Assembly (NCBI RefSeq): GCF_039543225.1
Contig: NZ_BAABJI010000001.1
Coordinates: 1 to 64,000 of the forward strand
DNA from: Mucilaginibacter defluvii
Lineage (GTDB): Bacteria; Bacteroidota; Bacteroidia; Sphingobacteriales; Sphingobacteriaceae
Reading direction: 5' to 3'
Length of the DNA: 64,000 nt
The notes under the pieces are model-generated. The model was not told where the DNA came from. It saw only the letters and a list, made by a program, of their open reading frames with translations, and ran no database searches. Both the position numbers and the translations under genes were made by a program. Positions 25,121-32,657 of the stretch are shown one piece after another (the first letter of the stretch is position 1; each line of letters opens with the position of its first letter).

Positions 25121-25185
25121 TAATAATAAGTTGGTGTAAATTCTACCTAATTGTTAATTATTCCATTTGATGTTAAATTTACCCC

Positions 25186-25695
25186 CTACTTTCCCAGCAG
25201 CCGCTGATATTCACTTTCTCCACCGTTCCTCATATTATCATTTAATTCTATACCGGCTTTTCTGAACGCCTGGATCAGCCGTTGGTCAAAGCCTTTAACA
25301 TAGTGGGCAAAGGCCGTGGTGTCTTTTTCTTCGGGTATCTGGGTAAACGGATCGTCGGTTTTTGCAAAGCGGTGTAAAACCGCTGTGGTGCTGTCGTTAC
25401 CTTCTAATAGTATGGAGTCGCCACGGGCAGTGATTTTTGCCGCGTAGGGTTTAGTCAGGTATATTATCGAGTCGTTTTCAATTTTGTAAGGCAGCTTAAA
25501 GCGGCCTGCTTTCTGGTTATAAAATACAACGTTCTGCGTGTCAATATCAAACTCGGTATAGCCATTCGCCATCGAAAAGCGGTGCCATTTGCCGGTGATG
25601 CAAAGTTTTTCCTTATTGGCTGATTTTTCAGCACCCTGATTACAGGCACAAAAAAGCAGCAATGTAATGGCAGATAGATAGATGATAGCTCTCAT
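25186..25695 (-). CDS. Hypothetical lipoprotein
   Basis: This 169-residue protein has a lipoprotein signal (MRAIIYLSAITLLLFCAC, Cys18). The mature part starts with a segment like the lipocalin-type small lipoproteins of Bacteroidota: ITGKWHRFSMANGYTEFDID and a run of short strands. A helical C-terminal third follows (FDQRLIQAFRKAGIEL). I do not recognise a named family. It lies behind the GH11 gene on the same strand, but a terminator between them suggests separate transcription. Its stop is about 65 bases from the end of the SIR2 gene, marking the far edge of that AT-rich insert. Confidence 0.75.
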   Translation of the reverse strand: MRAIIYLSAITLLLFCACNQGAEKSANKEKLCITGKWHRFSMANGYTEFDIDTQNVVFYNQKAGRFKLPYKIENDSIIYLTKPYAAKITARGDSILLEGNDSTTAVLHRFAKTDDPFTQIPEEKDTTAFAHYVKGFDQRLIQAFRKAGIELNDNMRNGGESEYQRLLGK

Positions 25696-25704
25696 GTAAT
25701 AAGT

Positions 25705-25744
25705 GTAAAAAACCTGCGGCTCGGTGTAATTCAGGCCGCAGGTT
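25705..25744 (-). terminator. Terminator after the GH11 gene
   Basis: The stem aacctgcggc / gccgcaggtt has a 14-base loop. On the minus strand it is followed by a run of T, just past the GH11 stop and before the start of the lipoprotein gene. Confidence 0.75.
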
Positions 25745-25758
25745 GTAAATAATGGTAA

Positions 25759-26523
25759 TTACTGTGCCCAAATGGTGCAGTTAATGCTGCCGGCAGTGTT
25801 GCTTCCCCAGGTTTCAGAAACCATAATAGCCGGAATATTAAGCTGGCCAAGCGTGTAACCATAGCTCTGCCATTTGTTGTAGTGGTTGGCAAAGGTAATT
25901 ACGCGGTTTGAGCCGGGCGTAACCTTGGTAACCCGCGAACTGTAGATCTGCCTGAAGCCGTCGCCGCCATCAATGTTTTTGCCGGTCATCCAGCGGGTCC
26001 AAACGTTGTAGCCCGCGCCGTCGCTTGTAAACGTACCCAAAAAGGTGCCGGTATGCGGCGACTCGGTGCCCCATGTTTCGTTAACGTAGTACTCGTAATA
26101 CGGGCTCCGGCTCCAACCGTACCAGCCAAACGTACCACCGCCTGAGTTGGAGTAGCTTCCCAGGTTATAGCCGATTTTGTACGTAGGCGAGCCAACCGAA
26201 TAGCCTTTGCCGCAAGTAAAGTTGCCGTTAAAGCCGCTCCAGTTTACGCTGTAGTTTCCGCCGCTGCCATTGGCATAGTTAACGGTGCCGGTGGCGCCAT
26301 CGCTTTTCCATAACGACCAAAAGAAGCCGTTGTGCGTGCCCGATTGATAGGTGTTGGTTTTGAGCCTGCTTTTGTTAACCACCGCTTCGGCTTCAGGCTT
26401 TTCGGCAGGTTTGGCCGAGTCTTTTTTACAGCCCGAAATTAAGGATGAGCAAACAAGCAACGCAATTGCAGTTGCAACGGCAACCTTCCCGGTCACCATT
26501 GGTGAAGAGTTTTGTTTTTTCAT
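25759..26523 (-). CDS. GH11 endo-1,4-beta-xylanase (lipoprotein)
   Basis: This 254-residue protein has a lipoprotein signal (ALLVCSSLISGC, Cys32), a Lys/Ala/Glu-rich linker and a GH11 beta-jellyroll. Signatures: NFTCGKGYSVG, the nucleophile block YGWSRSPYYEYYVNETWG (Glu144), IDGGDGFRQIYSSR and the acid/base block IMVSETWGS (Glu237). GH11 enzymes are true xylanases cutting the backbone of xylan. ATG 26523 starts a clean signal; an upstream in-frame ATG would add 17 unlikely residues. Being a single-domain lipoprotein it is probably held on the outer membrane. No xylan-utilisation partners lie beside it. Confidence 0.92.
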   Translation of the reverse strand: MKKQNSSPMVTGKVAVATAIALLVCSSLISGCKKDSAKPAEKPEAEAVVNKSRLKTNTYQSGTHNGFFWSLWKSDGATGTVNYANGSGGNYSVNWSGFNGNFTCGKGYSVGSPTYKIGYNLGSYSNSGGGTFGWYGWSRSPYYEYYVNETWGTESPHTGTFLGTFTSDGAGYNVWTRWMTGKNIDGGDGFRQIYSSRVTKVTPGSNRVITFANHYNKWQSYGYTLGQLNIPAIMVSETWGSNTAGSINCTIWAQ

Positions 26524-26801
26524 AATTTGGAGTAATTGATTAAAACGAAGGTACCTGCCGGGTCGCCGCTGCAATGGCTGTAATGATTAAAAGTGTTGTA
26601 CAAATGTTTACTTAATCGGAAAACATTTAACCTGTTTAAGTTATTGTATTACAGGTAATTGATAATTTATGAAAATCTATTTTAACTATTGATTTAACGT
26701 TTTACAGCAATGGATTAGCCACATTTCGGTTACAAACTCCCGCAATTAAGGTACATGTTAACGTTTTCGTAAGCCGACATTTGAGTATTAAATAATTAAA
26801 C

Positions 26802-27683
26802 ATGGAACATCAACAAGAAAACACAGGAGCACAAAATAATGTAACTCCAAATACAGGTAAAAAGGTTTGGTTCATAACCGGTTCGTCGCGCGGGTTTGGC
26901 CGCGTGTGGGCAGAGGCCGCGCTTAAACGTGGCGACAAAGTAGTGGCTACCGCCCGTAAACTGGAAAGCATTGCCGACCTTAAAGAGAAATACGGCGATA
27001 ATGTACTAACCTTAGCGCTCGACGTTACCAATGCCGAACAGGTTAAGGCAACCATAGCGCAGGCGCATGCGCATTTTGGCCGGCTGGATGTGGTTTTAAA
27101 TAACGCCGCCTACTCACTGGTAGGTACAATTGAAGAAGCCAGTGCGGATGAAATCCGTGCGCTTTACGAAACCAATGTTATTGGTCCGGTGGCGGTTATA
27201 CAGGCTGCGCTGCCCTTGCTGCGTAAGCAAGGCGGCGGGCACATTATCGGCACATCGAGCAACGTAGGGCAGATCACTTTCCCGGTTATTGGTTATTATT
27301 GTTCAACAAAGTGGGCTTTCGAGGCTATTCACGAAAGCCTGGCCGCCGAGGTTAAACAATTTGGCGTAAAGGTAACCCTAATTGAGCCGGGCGCTTACGC
27401 TACAGAATTCGGTACGCCCGAATCGTTAAAGTTTACACAGAACCTTGACGTTTATGAGGATTTTAAACAGGAGTTTTTTGGCCAGTTAGGCAGTATGGAA
27501 AAAGGCGACCCTAATGCAACTGCTGATGCCGTTTTGCAAATTGTGGATGCTGAAAATCCGCCCCTACGCTTCTTTTTGGGTAGCCATTGTTTGCCTGGCG
27601 TGCGCGCCGCCTATAACGAGCGTTTAAAAACCTGGGAAGAATGGGCGGATGTATCGAGCGCTGCCCAGGGCAACGTTAAGTAA
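26802..27683 (+). CDS. SDR family oxidoreductase
   Basis: This 293-residue classical short-chain dehydrogenase has the nucleotide-binding TGSSRGFGR (26-34), a LDVTNAEQV acidic motif, NNAAYS (100-105), the catalytic Ser in IIGTSSNVG (Ser152/153) and YCSTK (Tyr166, Lys170). GSSRG with a following Arg suggests NADP(H). The substrate is unknown. A 20-residue hydrophilic N-terminal extension precedes the fold. The AraC-family gene 64 bases downstream on the same strand is probably its regulator, a common pairing in Bacteroidota stress or aldehyde and quinone responses. Confidence 0.9.
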   Translation: MEHQQENTGAQNNVTPNTGKKVWFITGSSRGFGRVWAEAALKRGDKVVATARKLESIADLKEKYGDNVLTLALDVTNAEQVKATIAQAHAHFGRLDVVLNNAAYSLVGTIEEASADEIRALYETNVIGPVAVIQAALPLLRKQGGGHIIGTSSNVGQITFPVIGYYCSTKWAFEAIHESLAAEVKQFGVKVTLIEPGAYATEFGTPESLKFTQNLDVYEDFKQEFFGQLGSMEKGDPNATADAVLQIVDAENPPLRFFLGSHCLPGVRAAYNERLKTWEEWADVSSAAQGNVK

Positions 27684-27747
27684 CTGGTTTAATATGACTC
27701 ATGGATAACCGATATTAATATCGGTTATCTTATTTTAAGGGTTAGAT

Positions 27748-28659
27748 ATGAAAAGAGAAGAGAACGGTCCGCATAAAATACAATCATTAACGGAAGCGCA
27801 CCAGGCTTTTGGTTTGCCCAAGCCGCAGCATCCGCTTATCAGCCTGCTTAATGGCGCCCATCGGCCGGTTGAGCCTTTCAGGCACCATGTGCTGGGCTTT
27901 TACAAAATATCGTACAAGCCAAAGGTAACGGGCAGGTTAAAGTACGGCCAAAGTTATTATGATTTTGATGAAGGCGGTTTATTGTTCGCTTCGCCCGGGC
28001 AGGTAATAGGTAACAATAATCATGATGCCAGCGTGTGCTCTGCTTATACGTTGCTCATTCATCCCGATTTCTTTTTGGGCTATCCCTTGGCTAAAAATGT
28101 CAAGCAATTCGGCTTTTTCTCTTATACAACCAACGAGGCGTTGCATCTTTCGGAAGAGGAGAAGAACATGATCATGGGTATATTCAGCATGATTGAGACC
28201 GAACTAAGCAGCCGTATTGACGATTTTAGCCAGGATGTGGTTATCTCACAAATTGAGTTGCTTCTCAACTACGCTAACCGTTTTTATAAGCGCCAGTTCA
28301 TCACCCGCAAAGCTGTAAACCATGATCTGCTGCAAAAGCTGGAAGATGTGTTAAATCAATACTTTAATGACGAAACCGCGCTCAGCCGTGGGTTGCCAAC
28401 CGTGGCCTACATCGCAGAGCACCTGAACGTATCGGCAAGTTATTTGAGTGATATGCTGCGTACGCTGATCGGGCAAAACGCGCAGCATTATATACATGAC
28501 AAGCTGATCGAGCGTGCTAAAGAAAAACTGTCGACCACCAACCTGTCGGTAAGTGAGGTGGCCTATGCTTTAGGGTTTGAGCATTCGCAATCGTTCAGCA
28601 GGTTATTTAAAACCAAAACTAATTTATCGCCGTTGGAGTTCAGGCGATCTTTTAATTAA
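27748..28659 (+). CDS. AraC family transcriptional regulator
   Basis: This 303-residue regulator has an N-terminal cupin-like sensing part (about 40-170, with FDEGGLLFASPGQVIG) and a C-terminal AraC-type double helix-turn-helix (about 205-300): VAYIAEHLNVSASYLSDMLR as the first and LSVSEVAYALGFEHSQSFSR as the second, ending FKTKTNLSPLEFRRS. It probably controls the preceding SDR gene and perhaps itself. The effector is unknown. A hairpin terminator follows. Confidence 0.92.
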   Translation: MKREENGPHKIQSLTEAHQAFGLPKPQHPLISLLNGAHRPVEPFRHHVLGFYKISYKPKVTGRLKYGQSYYDFDEGGLLFASPGQVIGNNNHDASVCSAYTLLIHPDFFLGYPLAKNVKQFGFFSYTTNEALHLSEEEKNMIMGIFSMIETELSSRIDDFSQDVVISQIELLLNYANRFYKRQFITRKAVNHDLLQKLEDVLNQYFNDETALSRGLPTVAYIAEHLNVSASYLSDMLRTLIGQNAQHYIHDKLIERAKEKLSTTNLSVSEVAYALGFEHSQSFSRLFKTKTNLSPLEFRRSFN

Positions 28660-28670
28660 TATATATATTA

Positions 28671-28713
28671 TAATAAGAACGCCCTTGAATCTGATTTAAG
28701 GGCGTTCTTATTA
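28671..28713. terminator. Bidirectional terminator between convergent genes
   Basis: A perfect 16-base-pair stem, taataagaacgccctt / aagggcgttcttatta, with an 11-base loop. It lies between the AraC gene and the convergent small hypothetical gene and is A/T-rich on both flanks. Confidence 0.85.
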
Positions 28714-28723
28714 TTAAAGATTG

Positions 28724-28960
28724 TTATGGTTTACCATATATCTGGATAGCTTTATTTAGCTGTTCCTCGGTACGGTGATATTCTTCGGGGCACGATTGCG
28801 GGTCGGTTATCTTAAAGTCCCCCTGGTCGTTTACCTGCATGTGAAATCTCTTTTTTTCGCCGTTATGCGTAACATAAACCTGGAATAGCTGCAGGCGTTG
28901 TATGTTCATGGTGTTAAACTCGAACGTGGCGCTATCAGCCTCGACCGTAAAATTTTTCAT
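28724..28960 (-). CDS. Small conserved-looking hypothetical protein
   Basis: This 78-residue protein has an even spread of charged residues and no signal or membrane helix. Strand-like segments (LFQVYVTHNGEKKRFHMQVN) are followed by a C-terminal helix (TEEQLNKAIQIYG). I do not recognise a family. ATG 28960 was preferred to one seven codons upstream because the added residues are unlike the rest. A near-match promoter box (TATCTTTA) lies about 7 bases upstream. It is a single gene bordered by a terminator, so probably real. Confidence 0.65.
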   Translation of the reverse strand: MKNFTVEADSATFEFNTMNIQRLQLFQVYVTHNGEKKRFHMQVNDQGDFKITDPQSCPEEYHRTEEQLNKAIQIYGKP

Positions 28961-29008
28961 GCGGTAAAGATACAATGGCATTTTAATACCGCCCCTGGAA
29001 AAATTTAA

Positions 29009-29605
29009 TTAAAGTACCGGATACACCTGCCCGGTTTGTGCGCCCAATACACTTTTTACATAGGCTTGCGCTACGCGGTGCATAGCCACGGGAATCTGCC
29101 CTTTAAAAAACGGAAAATATTCCGGCGATTCTTCTACAACAGTAGGAGCAACAGAGTTAATGCGAACACCATTTTCCAATTCGATGGCGGCTGCTTTGGC
29201 AAATGAATCTATGGCGCCATTAACCGCACTTACTGCCGAGCCCAAAACAATAGGATCATGCGCCATACTACCTGATGTAAGTGTAAACGAGCCTTTCGGA
29301 TTGATGTAATGCTGCCCTATCAGCACCAGGTTTACCTGGCCAAGCAGCTTGCTGTCAATACCAACCCTAAAGTCGGCATCCGTCATTTGCGCAAGCGGGC
29401 CGAAATGGCCATCGCCGGCAGTACTAATCAGCGCATCAAAGGAACCCACCTGTTCAAACAATGCTTTGATGGAGTTTACATCGGTGATGTTTACCTGGTA
29501 ATCGCCGCTTTTTGAGCCTACCCTTATAATTTCGTTATCTGCTTCAAGCGCTTTAACCACGTGTTTGCCAATGGTTCCGGATGCGCCAATAATGATGATT
29601 TTCAT
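29009..29605 (-). CDS. Atypical short-chain dehydrogenase
   Basis: This 198-residue SDR-fold protein is shorter than classical members. It has GASGTIG (7-13) for nucleotide binding, STAGDGHFGPL, the segment LIGQHYINPKGSFTLTSG and an extended C-terminus ending GAQTGQVYPVL. The Ser of TSGS is kept, but the usual Tyr-x-x-x-Lys is replaced by a segment reading SAVSAVNGAIDSF, so classical catalysis is doubtful. It resembles the small-SDR group that often sits beside HxlR or MarR-type regulators. It is divergent from an HxlR gene and shares a control region with it, so that regulator very likely controls it. Confidence 0.85.
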   Translation of the reverse strand: MKIIIIGASGTIGKHVVKALEADNEIIRVGSKSGDYQVNITDVNSIKALFEQVGSFDALISTAGDGHFGPLAQMTDADFRVGIDSKLLGQVNLVLIGQHYINPKGSFTLTSGSMAHDPIVLGSAVSAVNGAIDSFAKAAAIELENGVRINSVAPTVVEESPEYFPFFKGQIPVAMHRVAQAYVKSVLGAQTGQVYPVL

Positions 29606-29628
29606 TTATTTTTATATTTTATTTCCAT

Positions 29629-29659
29629 CAAAGTTACTCCAATACTTTACTTTTGTCAA
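29629..29659 (-). promoter_or_regulatory. Promoter of the atypical SDR gene
   Basis: On the minus strand TTG (29657-29659), a 20-base spacer and TAACTTTG (29629-29636) match the Bacteroidota promoter layout, 24 bases before the ATG. Its -33 part overlaps the first TTTTGTC repeat and the plus-strand -7 box of the HxlR gene. Confidence 0.6.
29648..29655 (+). promoter_or_regulatory. -7 promoter box for the HxlR gene
   Basis: TACTTTTG, a full match to TAnnTTTG, lies 33 bases before ATG 29689. It overlaps the divergent promoter. Confidence 0.5.
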
Positions 29660-29689
29660 GTAGTTACCTTTTTGTCGACTAATGACAAA
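29651..29689. promoter_or_regulatory. Candidate HxlR operator (two TTTTGTC direct repeats)
   Basis: TTTTGTC occurs at 29651-29657 and again at 29670-29676, 19 bases apart (about two helix turns). The second copy also pairs with GACAAA at 29684-29689 as an inverted repeat. The site covers both divergent promoters, the usual place for an autoregulating HxlR-type dimer. Confidence 0.45.
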
Positions 29690-30060
29690 TGAGTAAGATT
29701 TGTTTTAAAATGGCTGTACTAAAGGAAAAAAAAGAAATAAATTATCATAGCGCCGAGGAATGCCCCATTACCGCTACTATAGATGTCATCGGCGGTAAGT
29801 GGAAACCTCCGATTATATGGCTGCTACTCAATGGACCATTGCGCTTTGGCGAGCTGCATAAAATAATACCCGGCATGGCACTTAAGGTATTATCAAGGCA
29901 ATTAAAGGAACTCGAAGCCGATGGTATTATCATTCGCAGGGCTTACCCGGAAGTACCGCCAAGGGTGGAGTACAGCCTCAGCGAAAAAGGAGAAACATTG
30001 AGAGAGGTAATGTTTTTATTATCCGACTGGAGCCGGAAGCATATAATTAAGGATGAATAA
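29689..30060 (+). CDS. HxlR family transcriptional regulator
   Basis: This 123-residue winged-helix regulator has the family signature ECPITATIDVIGGKWKPPII, then LRFGELHKIIPGMALKVLSR (recognition helix), LEADGIIIRRAYPEVPPRVEYSL (wing) and a C-terminal dimer helix. The Cys before PIT is the position often sensing reactive electrophiles or oxidants in relatives; whether it does so here is unknown. ATG 29689 lies at the edge of the putative operator; ATG 29710 (MAVLKEKK) would leave the operator free and still keep the whole domain, so either start is possible. It is divergent from the atypical SDR gene and probably controls it. Confidence 0.92.
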   Translation: MSKICFKMAVLKEKKEINYHSAEECPITATIDVIGGKWKPPIIWLLLNGPLRFGELHKIIPGMALKVLSRQLKELEADGIIIRRAYPEVPPRVEYSLSEKGETLREVMFLLSDWSRKHIIKDE

Positions 30061-30092
30061 GTGAATTCAATAATTATCTATTTGACTTGCTT

Positions 30093-31343
30093 TTAGGTAG
30101 AGCGGTTTATCCATTTACGCATTAAGTTAATAATGCTGATCAATTCATCAGGCTCAATAATATAAGGCGGCATCAGGTATAAAACTTTACCGATCGGGCG
30201 CAGCCAAACGCCCTCATCCATCGCGAAAGCTTTAAAGCCGCTAAGTGTAGTAGCATCCTTAACTTCAATTACGCCTATCGCTCCAATACTTCGCTTGCCG
30301 GCAATATGTGGTGAACTGATCGTATCAAATTCCCGGTTGATGATGGCGTTGATCTGCGTAATTTTGCTCAGGTAATCGTTCTGTTCAATAAGTTCAATAC
30401 TTTTCAGTGCTACGGTGCATGCCAGTGCATTAGCCATAAATGTAGGGCCATGCATCAGGGCCTTTTCGTAATCGGCACCTAAAAAGCTGTTAAAAACGGC
30501 ATCAGTGCTTAAAGTAGCGGCATGCCCCACGTAACCTGCAGTTAGCGCCTTGCCAACTACCATAATGTCGGGTGTTACACCTGCATGTTCGGCGGCGAAT
30601 AGTTTGCCGGTACGCCCGAAGCCGGTAGCTACTTCGTCAAATATCAGCAACACATTATACTTATTGCATAGTTCACGGGCTGCCTGCAGGTATAAGGGTG
30701 AGTAAATATGGAACCCACCCGCACACTGTACTATCGGCTCAACTATAAAGGCGGCTATACGCTCGCTGTTGCTGCTAAATAGTTGCTCCAACTGATCAAC
30801 GGCAGGTTGCACATCCGCCGCGGTGGCATCAAAGCCCCCCGGGGGGATATCTACAATGTAACCACGGTGCAACACATCCGCGAAAGCGCGACTAAAATCT
30901 GAATCATCGCTTACTTCCATGGCCTTGAAGGTATCGCCATGGTAGCCGTTTTTGAGTGATACTATTTTTGTTTTTCCCAGATGGCCCAGGTTTTTCCAGT
31001 GTTGTATAGCTGTTTTAAGCGCCACCTCTACACCTATGGAGCCACTGTCAGAGAAAAATACATGGTTAAGTCCGGCAGGGGTAATGCGTACCAAAGCTTC
31101 TGCAAGCTGTAATGCAGGCTCATGCGTTAGGCCGCCGAGCATTACATGGGCAAATTTTCCGGCCTGTTTGGCCAGGGCTGCATTCAATACCGGGTGGTTA
31201 TACCCATGTATTACCGACCACCACGAAGATATACCGTCAATAAGTTTGCGGCCGTCTTCCAGTTCCATCATCACGCCGTTGCCCGCTACCATTTTCGGCA
31301 GGCGGCTGGCATGTTTCATTTGGGTATAAGGGTGCCAAAGCAT
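30093..31343 (-). CDS. bioA: Adenosylmethionine-8-amino-7-oxononanoate aminotransferase
   Basis: This 416-residue PLP enzyme of class III aminotransferases carries the BioA hallmarks LWHPYTQMK at the N-terminus, DGISSWWSVIHGYNHP, FFSDSGSIGVEVALK, a Lys in VVGKALTAGYVGH that binds PLP, and MHGPTFMANALAC. It makes 7,8-diaminopelargonic acid in biotin synthesis. The other bio genes are not nearby. ATG 31343 gives the family-typical start; an ATG five codons earlier would run through a TAnnTTTG box. That box ends only 4 bases before ATG 31343, so the mRNA may be almost leaderless. Confidence 0.95.
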   Translation of the reverse strand: MLWHPYTQMKHASRLPKMVAGNGVMMELEDGRKLIDGISSWWSVIHGYNHPVLNAALAKQAGKFAHVMLGGLTHEPALQLAEALVRITPAGLNHVFFSDSGSIGVEVALKTAIQHWKNLGHLGKTKIVSLKNGYHGDTFKAMEVSDDSDFSRAFADVLHRGYIVDIPPGGFDATAADVQPAVDQLEQLFSSNSERIAAFIVEPIVQCAGGFHIYSPLYLQAARELCNKYNVLLIFDEVATGFGRTGKLFAAEHAGVTPDIMVVGKALTAGYVGHAATLSTDAVFNSFLGADYEKALMHGPTFMANALACTVALKSIELIEQNDYLSKITQINAIINREFDTISSPHIAGKRSIGAIGVIEVKDATTLSGFKAFAMDEGVWLRPIGKVLYLMPPYIIEPDELISIINLMRKWINRST

Positions 31344-31347
31344 AAGG

Positions 31348-31355
31348 CAAAGATA
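31348..31355 (-). promoter_or_regulatory. -7 promoter box for bioA
   Basis: TATCTTTG on the minus strand, full match to TAnnTTTG, 4 bases ahead of ATG 31343. Confidence 0.35.
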
Positions 31356-31381
31356 CATGCCTTACGCTGCATTGCATGGGC

Positions 31382-32494
31382 TTATTTCTCGGCTCGCTTC
31401 TTAGGTTGTTTAAACAAGCCGTCCTCGTTTATAGAAATGGTTCTGCCACTATCGTCGGTTATGGTAGCTGTGTACTGCTGTTTGGTTGCCTCGATACTTA
31501 ACCGGTTGTTTTTGCCCGATATGCTATATTCAGTTGCTTTGATGCCAAGCTCATCCAGATCGTGCGCGAAAAAGCTATGTTGTTTAAAATACTCCTGTTG
31601 CTTGTAATATACCAGCCACAGGTATTGCTTTTGCAGATCGGTATACGGTACGTTAAAGCTAACACCGGCATCGGTAGTGTTTTTAGTGAATAGCAGATAC
31701 CCCCAACGCTCCGGGTAATGCATGCTGATCAGTCCGGGGGCCGACCACACCCAGTTGCGCTCCGGCAAATTTTTGCCATGCACATCCTTCAATTTAACAT
31801 ATTTGCCGTCTACCACTTTAGTGTCCCACTCCACGCGCGAAAAGTTGATGCGCCACAAACTACCGTCGGCTGGTTTATTGGTATCAAAGCCAAATACGAT
31901 GGATTTAAGAGGTATGGCTAATTCCACCGTCCAGCCTTTGTCAGTATCTTTCGGGTTGTTCAGCGTACCCTGGAGTTTCACAGCTGAGCGCATGCCCGGT
32001 GTATCCCAACTAATTAGCGCATTGCCGCCGTGGCGGTAAGCCTTGGGTAAAAATAAGTCGAATATTTTATTAAGCTGGTTAACCTCTATCTCAAAATAAT
32101 TGCGGCCATTATTATCGGGGTCAACAAAAAGCTCAAAATCATTATCCTGAAAAATAATATCGTCATGATGGGTAAGGTAAGCCCAAAGGTGTGGCTCATC
32201 CATTTTTACGGCAATGTACAGGTTGCTGTCGTCCCAAAGCATTTTAAGCTGCGTGTTGTATTGCGGCTTGGGCTTCGCATCGCCCTCAATATCAACAAAG
32301 CTGCTGGTCCATTTAGCCTGATCCCAAATTTTATCGTTAATGTCACCATCAATAAGCGGGGCTTTATTGGTATGGGTAATTATATAATGCTCGGGAGTAG
32401 TAAATAGATGGGCCATATCGCCAAAAGCAGATTGGCTTTTTACAGCAGTTGTTGCCGTTAAAGCAATTGCGGCAGTAATCAAATATTTAAGCAT
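31382..32494 (-). CDS. CBM9-like carbohydrate-binding secreted protein
   Basis: This 370-residue protein has a signal peptide (MLKYLITAAIALTATTAVKSQ). A family-9 carbohydrate-binding-like domain (about 45-250) shows APLIDGDINDKIWDQAKW, LKMLWDDSNLYIAVKMDEPH, NDFELFVDPDNNGRNYFEIE and GWTVELAIPLKSI. The remaining 120 residues include NLPERNWVWSAPGLISMHYPERWGY in pieces and a C-terminal strand-rich part. No catalytic domain is recognised. Bacteroidota have many such stand-alone CBM9 proteins, probably periplasmic sugar binders. ATG 32494 begins the signal; an upstream in-frame ATG adds seven residues. It lies 38 bases upstream of bioA on the same strand, but a functional link is not evident. Confidence 0.87.
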   Translation of the reverse strand: MLKYLITAAIALTATTAVKSQSAFGDMAHLFTTPEHYIITHTNKAPLIDGDINDKIWDQAKWTSSFVDIEGDAKPKPQYNTQLKMLWDDSNLYIAVKMDEPHLWAYLTHHDDIIFQDNDFELFVDPDNNGRNYFEIEVNQLNKIFDLFLPKAYRHGGNALISWDTPGMRSAVKLQGTLNNPKDTDKGWTVELAIPLKSIVFGFDTNKPADGSLWRINFSRVEWDTKVVDGKYVKLKDVHGKNLPERNWVWSAPGLISMHYPERWGYLLFTKNTTDAGVSFNVPYTDLQKQYLWLVYYKQQEYFKQHSFFAHDLDELGIKATEYSISGKNNRLSIEATKQQYTATITDDSGRTISINEDGLFKQPKKRAEK

Positions 32495-32657
32495 GCTTAA
32501 ATATAGATAAATCAATTTTGCAATCGATAATTTAAAATTTTACACTTCTCAATTAATTAAATGTTAAAGTGACATAAATTGTAAGTTAAATGTAAAAAGG
32601 GTACTAAGTGACTGCTTTAGCCTATAAGTGCGGAGAGTTCACCCTTACATTAGCGTA

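Noticed and set aside
23056..25191. att-like direct repeat flanking the SIR2 island (CCCCGCTACTT / CCCCCTACTT)
   Set aside because: Only about 10 bases with a gap, and no integrase gene; too weak to call as attachment sites, so kept only as a remark in the finding.
26690..26770. Two TTAACGTTTT copies before the SDR gene as AraC sites
   Set aside because: The match is short, AT-rich and 60 bases apart without other support.
30832..30848. CCCCCCGGGGGG palindrome inside bioA
   Set aside because: It lies in conserved coding sequence and is explained by Gly/Pro codons (IPPGG).
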